A stretch of 19,234 nucleotides of DNA. Source: an uncultured Propionibacteriaceae bacterium. GTDB taxonomy: Bacteria > Actinomycetota > Actinomycetes > Propionibacteriales > Propionibacteriaceae. A program made the position numbers and the translations under genes. Below are positions 7,817 through 15,580 of this stretch, one piece after another. Each line of letters starts with the position of its first letter. The stretch's first letter is position 1. The notes under the pieces were generated by a model, which had not been told where the DNA came from, searched no databases, and worked only from the letters and a program-made list of their open reading frames with translations. Where the stretch lies: positions 1-19,234 of the forward strand of contig CALLVV010000101.1 of assembly GCA_938012815.1 (NCBI GenBank), read 5' to 3'.

Positions 7817-9198
7817 AACAGCACGCTTCGGAGCTCGGCGACACCGGAGTTCATGGCGTCACGGTCGTCGAACCAGTATTCGCGCACCAGAGGTTCCAGT
7901 TCGTGGCGGATCACGGAGGCGACATCGTCGTCCGTGCTCCCGGGAGGCAGACACAGGTAACTGTGACCGATCCGGAACCCGGGACCAAGGGCTGCGTCCT
8001 CCTCGATCCGGGTGTTTAGGCGGCACACGACGTCGACCAGGTCGCGGAGCCGCCGGTTGCCCACCCTGTCGAGGTGGGCGAGGAAACCGGGATGGTCCAG
8101 GGAGGGCTTCATCTCGAGGAAAGCGAAACGGCGCCGCAGGGCGTAGTCGATGAGAGCCAGTCCCCGGTCGGCGGTGTTCATCATGCCGATGATGTGAAGG
8201 TGCCCGGGAACGGCCAGCAACTTTCCGGAGACGGGCAGACGAAGGGTTTCTCCCCGGTGGTCGGATTCGATGAGCATGAGGAGTTCACCGAAAACCTTCG
8301 AGACGTTGGCGCGGTTGATCTCGTCGATGATGAAGACGTGGTCGCGTCCGGGATCCTTCGCCGCTTTCCGGCAGAACCGGGCAAAAACGCCCTCCTCGGG
8401 CGCGAATCCGCCGTCGGACGTGGGTCGCAGGCCGACGACGATGTCCTCGTAGGCGGTCGACTGGTGAAACTGTACGACCTCGACCCGGGAGTCGTCCTTC
8501 TCGCCCATGAGAGCATAGGCCAGGCGTTTGGCCGCGAAGGTCTTGCCAGTGCCGGGCGCCCCCTGCAGAATGAGGTTCTTCTTGCGCCGCAGCAGCCCGA
8601 GCATGTTCTCAAGGTCCACAGGCTCAACGTAGACCTCGTCCAGGAAGTCGTCCCTCGTGTACGACTCGGGTGCGTCCTCACCGGGTTTTGTTTCCGGAGT
8701 TGGAGAAACCGACGCCGACTGCTGATCCTGGTTTTTGAAGATCGATTCGAGTTGCTCCGAGTTGTAAGTGGTGTGCTCCGATACTCGTTGCAGGGTCACC
8801 TGGCCGACACGCCGGTTGAGCGGCCAAGAACCGACGTGCGTCCACTCGACGTCCCGCACGGAGCGGTAGGAGGCGCGGCTGTCGTCGTAGCGGTACTCGG
8901 AGCAGACAATTCCGCGGCCGACGATCTCAGTGAGTCCGCGTCGCGCATAGACGACGTCACCGGGACGTACGGTGTGAATGAAATCCCAGTTCATTCCCGC
9001 CGCCCGTGTCGGGTGACCTCCCCAATCCCCGTATCGGGATTCCAACGCGTCAATGATCTCCTCGACACTCGAAAAAGCAGCGAGATCACCGATCTTGGCC
9101 CAGTTGATGGCCATGATCCCGGCGGTCTGGAACTCCTCCCATTTCGCGGCACCCTCACCGGGCGCATAGAGCCAGTACCGCCTGTCCGTTTCACCCAT
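7813..9198 (-). CDS. mcrB: McrB-type AAA+ GTPase with N-terminal EVE-like reader domain
   Basis: This is the motor and recognition subunit of the McrBC pair, 461 residues. Residues about 6-128 (YWLYAPGEGAAKWEEF, GIMAINWAKIGDL, WDFIHTVRPGDVVYARRG, IVGRGIV) match the EVE/PUA-like domain found fused to McrB in many bacteria and thought to bind modified bases. A Ser/Pro/Glu-rich linker (about 155-180) follows. The AAA+ domain shows Walker A GAPGTGKT (213-220), Walker B VFIIDEINRAN (288-298), the McrB signature MNTADRG (340-346) and an Arg-rich DYALRRRF (351-358). Start ATG 9198 is chosen for the GGGAGG site just upstream and because the EVE fold begins at once; upstream in-frame starts add Cys/Gly-rich sequence of no family character. 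It overlaps mcrC by four bases. Confidence 0.93.
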   Translation of the reverse strand: MGETDRRYWLYAPGEGAAKWEEFQTAGIMAINWAKIGDLAAFSSVEEIIDALESRYGDWGGHPTRAAGMNWDFIHTVRPGDVVYARRGLTEIVGRGIVCSEYRYDDSRASYRSVRDVEWTHVGSWPLNRRVGQVTLQRVSEHTTYNSEQLESIFKNQDQQSASVSPTPETKPGEDAPESYTRDDFLDEVYVEPVDLENMLGLLRRKKNLILQGAPGTGKTFAAKRLAYALMGEKDDSRVEVVQFHQSTAYEDIVVGLRPTSDGGFAPEEGVFARFCRKAAKDPGRDHVFIIDEINRANVSKVFGELLMLIESDHRGETLRLPVSGKLLAVPGHLHIIGMMNTADRGLALIDYALRRRFAFLEMKPSLDHPGFLAHLDRVGNRRLRDLVDVVCRLNTRIEEDAALGPGFRIGHSYLCLPPGSTDDDVASVIRHELEPLVREYWFDDRDAMNSGVAELRSVLL

Positions 9199-9607
9199 CG
9201 GGCCTCCCGAAAACCACATCCCGCAACACCGCGGGCTCTCCGCTGACATGGTAGTCCCGCGACCAACGCACACGCGCTGCCCGGATTCGCCGGTGGACGG
9301 AAAGCCCTTGAAAACCGGCGAGCTGGCCTGTGGACGGACCTACCGAAACCGGACTCCGGCGAATCCTCCGGTCCCGGGCCCCTGCGCACTACACTTGCAA
9401 CATCAAGCACGCGAACCGGGGAGCCCTGCCCCCGGCGCCGGACGGGAGAGCGGCTGCGGGCCGCGCCGGAGGCACCCGTCGCTCACCCCACCCTTCGGTT
9501 TGCTGGCCTTGTTCCCTGTTTGCTGGCCTTGTTGAGGTTTGCTGGCTTCACAGCGCAGGCAAACGTCAACAAGGCCAGCAAACCAGCGGTAGAGCCAGCG
9601 AATCGGA
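9199..9607. other. Repeat-containing spacer upstream of mcrB
   Basis: No protein-like frame is seen over 409 bases. The part nearest mcrB holds the ribosome binding site but no promoter I can defend. The distal third (9498-9606) is made of short direct and inverted repeats, described separately. A word shared with the region at 10791-10828 also lies here. Confidence 0.5.
9498..9583. repeat. Direct and inverted repeat cluster built on GTTTGCTGGCCTTGTT
   Basis: The word GTTTGCTGGCCTTGTT occurs at 9498-9513 and again, extended to 17 bases, at 9518-9534. A shorter third copy (GGTTTGCTGGCTT) starts near 9536. The exact reverse complement of the 17-base form lies at 9567-9583, so 9518-9534 and 9567-9583 can pair around a 32-base loop. 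The cluster lies behind the 3' end of the SDH pseudogene and upstream of mcrB. It could be a transcription-terminating hairpin, a small non-autonomous repeat, or a recombination site; the sequence alone does not decide. Confidence 0.75.
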
Positions 9608-10637
9608 TCAACCGGGGTGTGAAGCGTGAATGCCCTCGTAGATGGCCTTCTGCCCAGCCGGCCAGCACCCCTCGGAGAAATATCGCGTCCAGAGCTCCCA
9701 GATGAGCTGCCACTCCTCGCTGTCCACATCGGCGCTCTCTGCCGGAAGGCCGTATCCCGTCGCATGATCGACGGAGATCACAGCGGAATGGCTGGAGGGC
9801 GCTTCTATGAGCGGTTCCTTGAGCTTTGCCGCCAAAGCGTCCACCTCTTCCCGAGTTCTCCCCTGCACAGACAAGGCCTCCCGCATCAGAGCTTCGGAAC
9901 GGGACAGGGCGGCCTTGGCCTGTTCCACCATGAGCATGTTGACATCGGAAAGCAGCGAAGCGAACAGCGGGAACGACCCGGGATTGGCCCGGATTCGCTC
10001 TTCGGCCTCCCCGATTGCCGCGACGATTTCCTTCGCGCTCGCCGCGGTACGCCTCCCGTCCTCCCCGGGAAAAATCATCTGCGGGTCTATCGGCCCCAGG
10101 TCACCTCCCGGACCCATGAGGATGTGCTTGGGCGCCAAGGCAGAGGATTGTGGCCGCGCTCGTGGCCATGTCAGGTACGACCACTGTGAGTTCCTTGCAC
10201 CGCAGCTGCATTGAACGCACCATGCGCAGCGCCGTCTCTCCGTCGCCTCCCGGCGAGGACAGGAGAAGGTGCAGATCCTTTTGAGGATCACAGTCGAAGA
10301 GAAGTTCCTCAAGAACCGTCATGTTCGTGGACGTGATCTGGTCGATGACGACGATGAGATTGGCTCCGGTGACCTGCTGGTACTCCCCTATGAGCGCCTG
10401 CCGTTTGTACCGACCCGAATGCTCAGCCTGAAACAGTAGGAGTGCGCAATGCCGTCAGATCCTTCCCACCACAGGTCGGAAACTCTTGGGCTTACCCCTG
10501 CGAAGTTGCGCACCCATGCGGCGGGCGTCCATCGCGGTTCGTACCTGCTCGTCCCACCGGGGCTGTTCCTCACCACTTCCGGGAACGGGTTGGGGTTCGC
10601 TGAGGGCTTGGAGCTTTTCCAGTTCTTCCTTGGTCAT
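9608..10637 (-). pseudogene. Serine dehydrogenase proteinase (SDH_sah, ClpP fold) gene with in-frame stop and frameshift
   Basis: The intact ancestor would be a soluble ClpP/SppA-fold protease of about 342 residues. Residues read from ATG 10637 (GGAAG site upstream) as MTKEELEKLQALS, then a charged N-terminal region ending GKPKSFRPVVGRI and TGA (10455-10457). The same frame continues as LLLFQAEHSGRYKRQALIGEY, VTGANLIVVIDQI and LHLLLSSPGGDGETA, then DMATSAATILCLGA with the family's serine. No usable start exists between the TGA and the conserved body. At 10130-10132 (a GGG on the plus strand) one extra base shifts the frame. Removing it joins LGA to KHILMGPGGDLGPIDPQM and the rest to the natural C-terminus IYEGIHASHPG. 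Both lesions lie in otherwise well-kept sequence, implying recent loss or sequencing error. Confidence 0.75.
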
Positions 10638-10861
10638 GGCGCTTCCGTTCTTCCGCGTACCACCATGGTACCGATCACCCCCGATACGCGATGCTGGCAG
10701 ATCAATGCCCCGGTTCCTCCCGGACGCCGGCCAGATCTCCGTGCGCTGGCCCTTCCGTCGTCCGCCTGTCCAAGCGTCAAACGCCAGCGCCACAGCGCAG
10801 GCAGTTGTCCGGAAGACCAGCGAATCGGGACTGGCCAGATCAGACGATGCATCGATCCAGC

Positions 10862-10883
10862 GTTCACCAGGCGTTAACCCAGG
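10862..10883 (+). promoter_or_regulatory. PHO box upstream of pstS
   Basis: Two adjacent 11-base units, GTTCACCAGGC (10862-10872) and GTTAACCCAGG (10873-10883), match the direct-repeat PHO box bound by the PhoP response regulator in Streptomyces and relatives (consensus near GTTCACC with 11-base periodicity). The position, about 40 bases before the pstS start, fits activation of the pst operon under phosphate limitation. Confidence 0.7.
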
Positions 10884-10910
10884 TGTAGGTGTGCCGTCAT
10901 CTTGCGTGTC

Positions 10911-10916
10911 TAGCTT
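10911..10916 (+). promoter_or_regulatory. Candidate pstS -10 hexamer
   Basis: TAGCTT lies 8 bases before the GTG at 10925 and about 28 bases after the PHO box. No -35 hexamer is visible, as expected for an activator-dependent promoter. This would make the pstS message leaderless. Confidence 0.4.
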
Positions 10917-10924
10917 CGTCAATC

Positions 10925-12028
10925 GTGAGGTTTCGTGACCTGAAGTTGCGCCTGACCGCGACGCTGGGTTGCAGCGCCCTGCTGCTGACCGGCTGCTGGA
11001 GCGGGGGCGTCGCCGTTCACCCCGTCGCCACGGGGGCCGCAGGTTCCCACCGGCCCGACTGCCCGGGCGGGATACTCCGGGGAGAGGGAGCCAGTTCACA
11101 ACGAACCGCGATGGAAAAACTGATCCAGGACTACACCGCGGCCTGCCCCGGAACCGTCATCGACTACACCACCTCCGGTTCCGGCGCCGGGGTCAAGGCG
11201 TTCTTCGGCGGCACCGTCGACCTGGCCGGCTCCGACTCCCCGCTCAGCCACAAGGAACGAGACGGGGTGATCGAGGCCGACAAGGCGGAGAAACGCTGCC
11301 GGGAAAACACCGCCCTGAACCTTCCGATGGTTCTCGGCCCCATCGCCGTCGCCCACAACGTCGACGGCGTCACGGATCTGAACCTGACCGCCGAGCTGAT
11401 CGCACGGATCTTCACCGGCGACATCACCCGCTGGAACGATCCCGCGATGGCGGCGGCCAATCCCGGGGTTTCCCTTCCCGACGCCGGGATCGCGGTGTTC
11501 CACCGGGCCGACGAATCCGGCACCACCGAGAACTTCACGAGATACCTGGCCAAGGCCGCCACCGAGGCCTGGGGGCACGACGCATCGAAGAAATGGCCCG
11601 CCGCCCGGGGCGAGGGCAGGGAGAAGACCGCGGGTGTCGCGGATGCCGTCGCCGGTACCCGCAACTCCATCACCTACCTGGAATGGGGCGCCGCCCTGGA
11701 ACGCGACCTGAAACTCGCACGCATCGATGGGGTGGAGCTGTCGGGGAAAACAGCCAGTCGCGCCATCGCCGCGGCCGAGGCGGAGACCAACGGCGACGGC
11801 ATTCGCCTGGACATCGACTACACCCCGGGCGGCGACGCCTACCCTCTGGTCATGGCCACCTACGAGGTCGTCTGCTCCGCGGGCGGTTCCAGCCCGGAGC
11901 TGCTGCGCGACTTCCTGGGGATGTTCGCGTCCGATGCCGCACAGGCCTCTCTCGAGGAACTCGGCTACGCACCCCTGCCCGGCGAGTTGCGGGAGAAGGT
12001 GAACCGGAGCATCTCCGGAATCCGATGA
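10925..12028 (+). CDS. pstS: PstS, phosphate ABC transporter substrate-binding lipoprotein
   Basis: PstS binds phosphate outside the membrane and delivers it to PstCA. The mature protein would be lipid-anchored: residues 1-24 have a basic start (MRFRDLKLRL), a hydrophobic core and the lipobox LLTGC with Cys24. Phosphate-binding family motifs are present: GEGASSQRTAMEKLI near the start of the mature domain, TTSGSGAGVKAFFGGTVDLAGSDSPLS, and RADESGTTENFTRYL. The length of 367 residues is normal. Start GTG 10925 places the signal peptide correctly; a GTG at 10889 would add 12 residues of no character. No ribosome binding site is seen. It overlaps pstC by four bases (ATGA). Confidence 0.94.
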   Translation: MRFRDLKLRLTATLGCSALLLTGCWSGGVAVHPVATGAAGSHRPDCPGGILRGEGASSQRTAMEKLIQDYTAACPGTVIDYTTSGSGAGVKAFFGGTVDLAGSDSPLSHKERDGVIEADKAEKRCRENTALNLPMVLGPIAVAHNVDGVTDLNLTAELIARIFTGDITRWNDPAMAAANPGVSLPDAGIAVFHRADESGTTENFTRYLAKAATEAWGHDASKKWPAARGEGREKTAGVADAVAGTRNSITYLEWGAALERDLKLARIDGVELSGKTASRAIAAAEAETNGDGIRLDIDYTPGGDAYPLVMATYEVVCSAGGSSPELLRDFLGMFASDAAQASLEELGYAPLPGELREKVNRSISGIR

Positions 12029-13029
12029 GCAACGACACGCACACCCCGTCAAGGAGCGGGATCCCCCGGCCCGGTCTCCCCACCGCCCCCGATGCCCTGA
12101 CCGGCCGGGGCCGTAGGGGCATCCACCTCGGTGACCTGCTGTTCGGCGGCTCGGCCTGGCTGTCCAGTCTCGTCATCATCGTGACGGTGCTCGTCATCGG
12201 GGCTTTTCTGCTCGGTAACGCCTGGCAGCCGCTGCTGGACAACACCGCGAATTTCTTCGCGGACACCATCTTCGACTCCTCCTCCCGCCCCCCGCACTTC
12301 GGCGTCGCGGCACTGCTGTGGACCACGGTGCTGTCGTCGCTGATCGCGCTGCTGATCGCGGTGCCGGTTGCCGTCGGGATCGCGCTGCTGCTGACCCAGT
12401 ACGTGGGGGGCCGCGTTTCCCGGTGGATCGGATTCGTCATCGACCTGCTGGCGGCGGTCCCGTCGGTGATCTTCGGGCTGTGGGGCATCAAGGTGCTCGG
12501 CCCGGCCCTGCAGCCCGTCGCGCACTGGATACAGGCACGCCTGGGCTGGTTCCCGCTGTTCGGCAGCACCCAGGTGACCTCCCCCGGCACGGTGTTCACG
12601 GCATCACTGGTGCTGGCGCTGATGATCCTGCCGATCATCACGGCCGTCACCCGCGACGTGTTCGCGCAGACCCCCCGGGAACAGATCGAGGCGGCCCTGG
12701 CGCTCGGCGCAACCCGCTGGGAGGTGATCCGCATGGCGGTGCTGCCCTACGGGCGTTCCGGCGCCACCGCGGCCGCCATGCTGGGGCTGGGCCGGGCACT
12801 GGGTGAGACGATCGCGGTGATGCTGATCCTGTCGGCCAGTTCCTTCGATGTCTCGGTCTTCAACGGCGGCGAAACCTTCGCCTCCGTCATCGCCCGCAAC
12901 GCCGCCGAATTCGACACCACCTACAAGGCCGGGATCTACATCTCCGCCGGTCTGGTCCTGTTCGTCCTGACGTTCGCGGTCAACGCCCTGGCGCGCATCG
13001 TCGCCGAACGCGGAAAGGCGAAGTCCTGA
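12025..13029 (+). CDS. pstC: PstC, phosphate ABC transporter permease
   Basis: This is one of the two membrane permeases of the high-affinity phosphate importer, 334 residues. A polar Pro/Arg-rich cytoplasmic N-terminus (about 1-40) precedes six predicted membrane helices. The permease coupling loop reads EQIEAALALGATRWEVIRMAVLP, which contacts PstB, and is followed by GRALGETIAVMLIL, a strongly conserved PstC/PstA motif. Its ATG overlaps the pstS stop by four bases, and its stop shares one base with the pstA start, so the operon is tightly coupled. Confidence 0.94.
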   Translation: MSNDTHTPSRSGIPRPGLPTAPDALTGRGRRGIHLGDLLFGGSAWLSSLVIIVTVLVIGAFLLGNAWQPLLDNTANFFADTIFDSSSRPPHFGVAALLWTTVLSSLIALLIAVPVAVGIALLLTQYVGGRVSRWIGFVIDLLAAVPSVIFGLWGIKVLGPALQPVAHWIQARLGWFPLFGSTQVTSPGTVFTASLVLALMILPIITAVTRDVFAQTPREQIEAALALGATRWEVIRMAVLPYGRSGATAAAMLGLGRALGETIAVMLILSASSFDVSVFNGGETFASVIARNAAEFDTTYKAGIYISAGLVLFVLTFAVNALARIVAERGKAKS

Positions 13030-14192
13030 TGTCCGCTCCGCTGCCCACCGGCTCCCTGAACCTGCAACGCCCCACCGGGTGGCGGGCCGTGAAGAACAAC
13101 CTGGCGACGGGTTTCGTGTGGCTCTCCGTGGCCGCCGCCACGATCCCCCTGCTGTGGATCCTGGTCTCGGTGGCGGTCAAGGGCGCACCACTGCTGTACA
13201 GCGTCGGCGCCGACTACCACGTGATCTGCATGGACCGCTCCGAGAAGGTGCGGCTCACCGCCGACGCCTGCGGGGGTGACGTGAACACCACACCCACCGA
13301 CGAGGCCATCGAGTGGCGTTACGTGCCGGGCGGGCGTTACGTCGCGGTCGGCGAGAGGGTGAACACCTACCGCACCCGGACCAGCGCACCCGCATCCCCC
13401 GACCCCGAGCGGCCCTACGACATCGTCATGATCACCGACACCGGTTCGGGGGATGCCCGCACACCGTCGTTGCAGTGGTGGACGACACCGCTCGGACCAG
13501 CGCAGGCCACCGACGCCAGGGGCGGCGCCCTCCAGGCCATCTACGGCACCCTGACGCTCGGTCTGCTGACCGCGGTGATCGCGGTGCCACTCGGGATGCT
13601 GGGCGCGATTTTCCTCATCGAGTACGGACGGGGCACGAAGGCGGCGCGGGTGGTGTCGTTCATGGTCGACGTGCTCACGGGTGTGCCCTCGATCGTCGCG
13701 GCCCTGTTCATCTACGCCCTGCTGATCACCACCCTCGGGCAGAGGCCATCGGCCTTCGCGACGGTGCTGGCGCTGGTGCTGTTGATGCTCCCGATGGTGC
13801 TCAGATCCACCGAGGAGATGCTGAAGCTGGTTCCCGACTCGCTGCGGGAGGCCTCCTACGCGCTGGGGGTGCCGAAGTGGAAGACGATCCTTCGGATCGT
13901 GGTGCCGACCTCCCACCGGGGCATCCTGACCGGCGTGGTGCTGGGCATCGCCCGGGTGATGGGCGAGACGGCGCCGCTGCTGATCCTGATCGGCTACACC
14001 CAGAACCTGTTCCTCGATCCGTTCGGAAACTCGATGGGGGCGCTGCCCACCATGATCAACTCGGGAATCTCCGTGCCGGAGGGCCAGCCAGGCGCCGACC
14101 GGGTGTGGGCGGCCGCCCTGACCCTGGTTCTCATCGTGATGGTGCTGAACCTGATCGCCCGGCGCATCGCCAGCCGCAACAGGCTCACATGA
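13029..14192 (+). CDS. pstA: PstA, phosphate ABC transporter permease with large extracytoplasmic insertion
   Basis: This is the second permease of the phosphate importer, 387 residues where about 280-310 is usual. The first helix (about 27-50) is followed by some 105 extra polar residues (about 60-165) before the conserved permease core begins at GGALQAIYGTLTLGLLTAVIAVPLGM. The insertion contains two cysteines (Cys67 and Cys81, in HVICMDR and DACGGD) and many Tyr, Trp, Thr and Pro residues. By topology it should lie outside the membrane, next to PstS. The rest is standard: coupling loop SLREASYALGVPKWKTILRIVVP and GIARVMGETAPLLIL. The start ATG 13029 shares one base with the pstC stop. Confidence 0.93.
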   Translation: MSAPLPTGSLNLQRPTGWRAVKNNLATGFVWLSVAAATIPLLWILVSVAVKGAPLLYSVGADYHVICMDRSEKVRLTADACGGDVNTTPTDEAIEWRYVPGGRYVAVGERVNTYRTRTSAPASPDPERPYDIVMITDTGSGDARTPSLQWWTTPLGPAQATDARGGALQAIYGTLTLGLLTAVIAVPLGMLGAIFLIEYGRGTKAARVVSFMVDVLTGVPSIVAALFIYALLITTLGQRPSAFATVLALVLLMLPMVLRSTEEMLKLVPDSLREASYALGVPKWKTILRIVVPTSHRGILTGVVLGIARVMGETAPLLILIGYTQNLFLDPFGNSMGALPTMINSGISVPEGQPGADRVWAAALTLVLIVMVLNLIARRIASRNRLT

Positions 14193-14223
14193 CCACCACG
14201 CAACCCGAAGGGATACTGGAATC

Positions 14224-15000
14224 ATGTCGAAACGCATCGAGGTGAAGGACCTCAACATCTACTACGGCAAGTTCCACGCCGTCTCGAACGTGAACCTGGT
14301 GGTGGAGCCGCGCAGCGTGACGGCCTTCATCGGACCGTCGGGATGCGGTAAGTCGACGGTGTTGCGCACCCTCAACCGGATGCACGAGGTCATTCCCGGC
14401 GCCCACTGCACCGGCGAGGTGCTGCTGGACGGCACCGACCTGTACGGCCCCAACGTCGACCCGGTGGCGGTGCGGCGGGTGGTCGGGATGGTGTTCCAGC
14501 GACCCAACCCGTTCCCGTCGATGTCGATCTACGAGAACGTCGCCTCCGGGCTGCGACTCAACGGGGAGAAGAACCGCACCGTGCTCGACGAGGCCGTCGA
14601 GAAGGCGCTGCGGGGCGCGAACCTGTGGAAGGAGGTCAAGGACCGCCTGGGCAAGGCCGGAGTGGGGCTCTCCGGCGGCCAGCAGCAGCGGCTGTGCATC
14701 GCCCGGGCCATCGCGGTGCGACCCGACGTGCTGCTGATGGACGAGCCCTGCTCGGCCCTGGACCCGATCTCCACCCTCGCGGTGGAGGACCTCATCCACG
14801 AGCTCAAGGAGCACTACACCGTCGTCATCGTCACCCACAACATGCAGCAGGCGGCGCGGGTTTCCGACGAGACGGCTTTCTTCAACCTGAAGGCCCAGGG
14901 CGAACCGGGTCACCTGGTGGAAATCGGCCCGACGGAACGTATCTTCCACAACCCGGAGAAGAAAGCCACGGAGGACTACATCACCGGTCGCTTCGGGTGA
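14224..15000 (+). CDS. pstB: PstB, phosphate ABC transporter ATPase
   Basis: This is the cytoplasmic ATPase that powers the PstSCA importer; 258 residues, typical length. All catalytic elements are intact: Walker A GPSGCGKST (37-45), Q-loop Gln92 in VFQRPNPFPSMSIYENV (the PstB-specific Q-loop), signature LSGGQ (149-153), Walker B LLMDEPCSALDP with Glu174, and switch His205 (VTHNMQQA). The C-terminus IFHNPEKKATEDYITGRFG is the canonical PstB ending. A 31-base gap separates it from pstA, with GAAGGGA as a ribosome binding site. No phoU follows. Confidence 0.96.
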   Translation: MSKRIEVKDLNIYYGKFHAVSNVNLVVEPRSVTAFIGPSGCGKSTVLRTLNRMHEVIPGAHCTGEVLLDGTDLYGPNVDPVAVRRVVGMVFQRPNPFPSMSIYENVASGLRLNGEKNRTVLDEAVEKALRGANLWKEVKDRLGKAGVGLSGGQQQRLCIARAIAVRPDVLLMDEPCSALDPISTLAVEDLIHELKEHYTVVIVTHNMQQAARVSDETAFFNLKAQGEPGHLVEIGPTERIFHNPEKKATEDYITGRFG

Positions 15001-15066
15001 TACCGACAGGTCCCAGTCCTCGGCGCTGCTCCGGGCTGAAAGCCATGCCCCCGGTTGAACTACTCA

Positions 15067-15072
15067 TAGACT
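15067..15072 (+). promoter_or_regulatory. Candidate -10 hexamer of the sixA-like gene
   Basis: TAGACT ends six bases before the ATG at 15079, and there is no ribosome binding site in between, so transcription would begin at or near the A of the start codon. No good -35 is visible at 16-18 bases upstream. Confidence 0.4.
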
Positions 15073-15078
15073 CACCCC

Positions 15079-15567
15079 ATGCGACGACTCGTGTTGATGC
15101 GCCACGCGAAGACCCGGGCCAGCCATCCCCGCGGCGACCACTCGCGGGAACTGCTGCCCACCGGCATCCAGGACGCACAGGAGGCGGGCCTGCAACTGCG
15201 TCCCCTCGGCCTGGAACACGCCCTGGTCTCCACCGCCACCCGTGCCCGGCAGACCTTCGCGGCACTCGGCCTTGACATCCCCGTCGAATACCTGGACGAC
15301 CTCTACTACGAGGGCGCCGACGCCCTCCTGAGGCACATCGGCGAGACCGACCCCGCCGTGAACGGCCTGCTGGTGGTGGGACACGCCCCCACCATCCCCG
15401 CGCTCGCCGCCCAGCTCGGCAACGCCTCCGACAGCCGGGAGGCCGATCGTCTCCAGTGCTGGTACCCGACGGCCACGTTCACGGAATTCACCTTCGACGA
15501 CGACTGGTCCAGCCTGGTTCCCTTCGAACTGGGCCACGTGACGATGGAACGCACCATCCGCCGCTGA
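15079..15567 (+). CDS. sixA: SixA-like phosphohistidine phosphatase (histidine phosphatase superfamily)
   Basis: This 162-residue cytoplasmic protein has the minimal phosphoglycerate-mutase-like fold. The phosphate-accepting histidine is His9 in VLMRHAKTR, Arg55 follows in STATRARQT, and the second catalytic histidine is His102 in VVGHAPT. Length and motifs match SixA, which removes phosphate from histidine on phosphotransfer domains in E. coli; the substrate here is unknown. It follows pstB by 78 bases on the same strand but appears to have its own leaderless promoter, so membership of the phosphate operon is uncertain. It converges on the HTH_42 gene. Confidence 0.88.
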   Translation: MRRLVLMRHAKTRASHPRGDHSRELLPTGIQDAQEAGLQLRPLGLEHALVSTATRARQTFAALGLDIPVEYLDDLYYEGADALLRHIGETDPAVNGLLVVGHAPTIPALAAQLGNASDSREADRLQCWYPTATFTEFTFDDDWSSLVPFELGHVTMERTIRR

Positions 15568-15580
15568 ACCTCCGCGTCAG

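Noticed and set aside
9498..9583. CRISPR array
   Set aside because: The repeats are only 16-17 bases, unevenly spaced, and one is inverted. There are no equal-length spacers and no cas genes.
9248..9629. Short plus-strand frames in the spacer upstream of mcrB
   Set aside because: They overlap the repeat cluster, have no ribosome binding site and no recognisable protein features.
10455..10457. TGA in the SDH gene as a selenocysteine codon
   Set aside because: No selenocysteine insertion element is evident after it, the family has no known selenocysteine there, and a second independent lesion lies downstream. A nonsense change of an Arg codon is simpler.
12936..14258. 440-codon open frame antisense to pstA
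   Set aside because: Shadow frame of pstA with low-complexity composition, while pstA itself is unmistakable.
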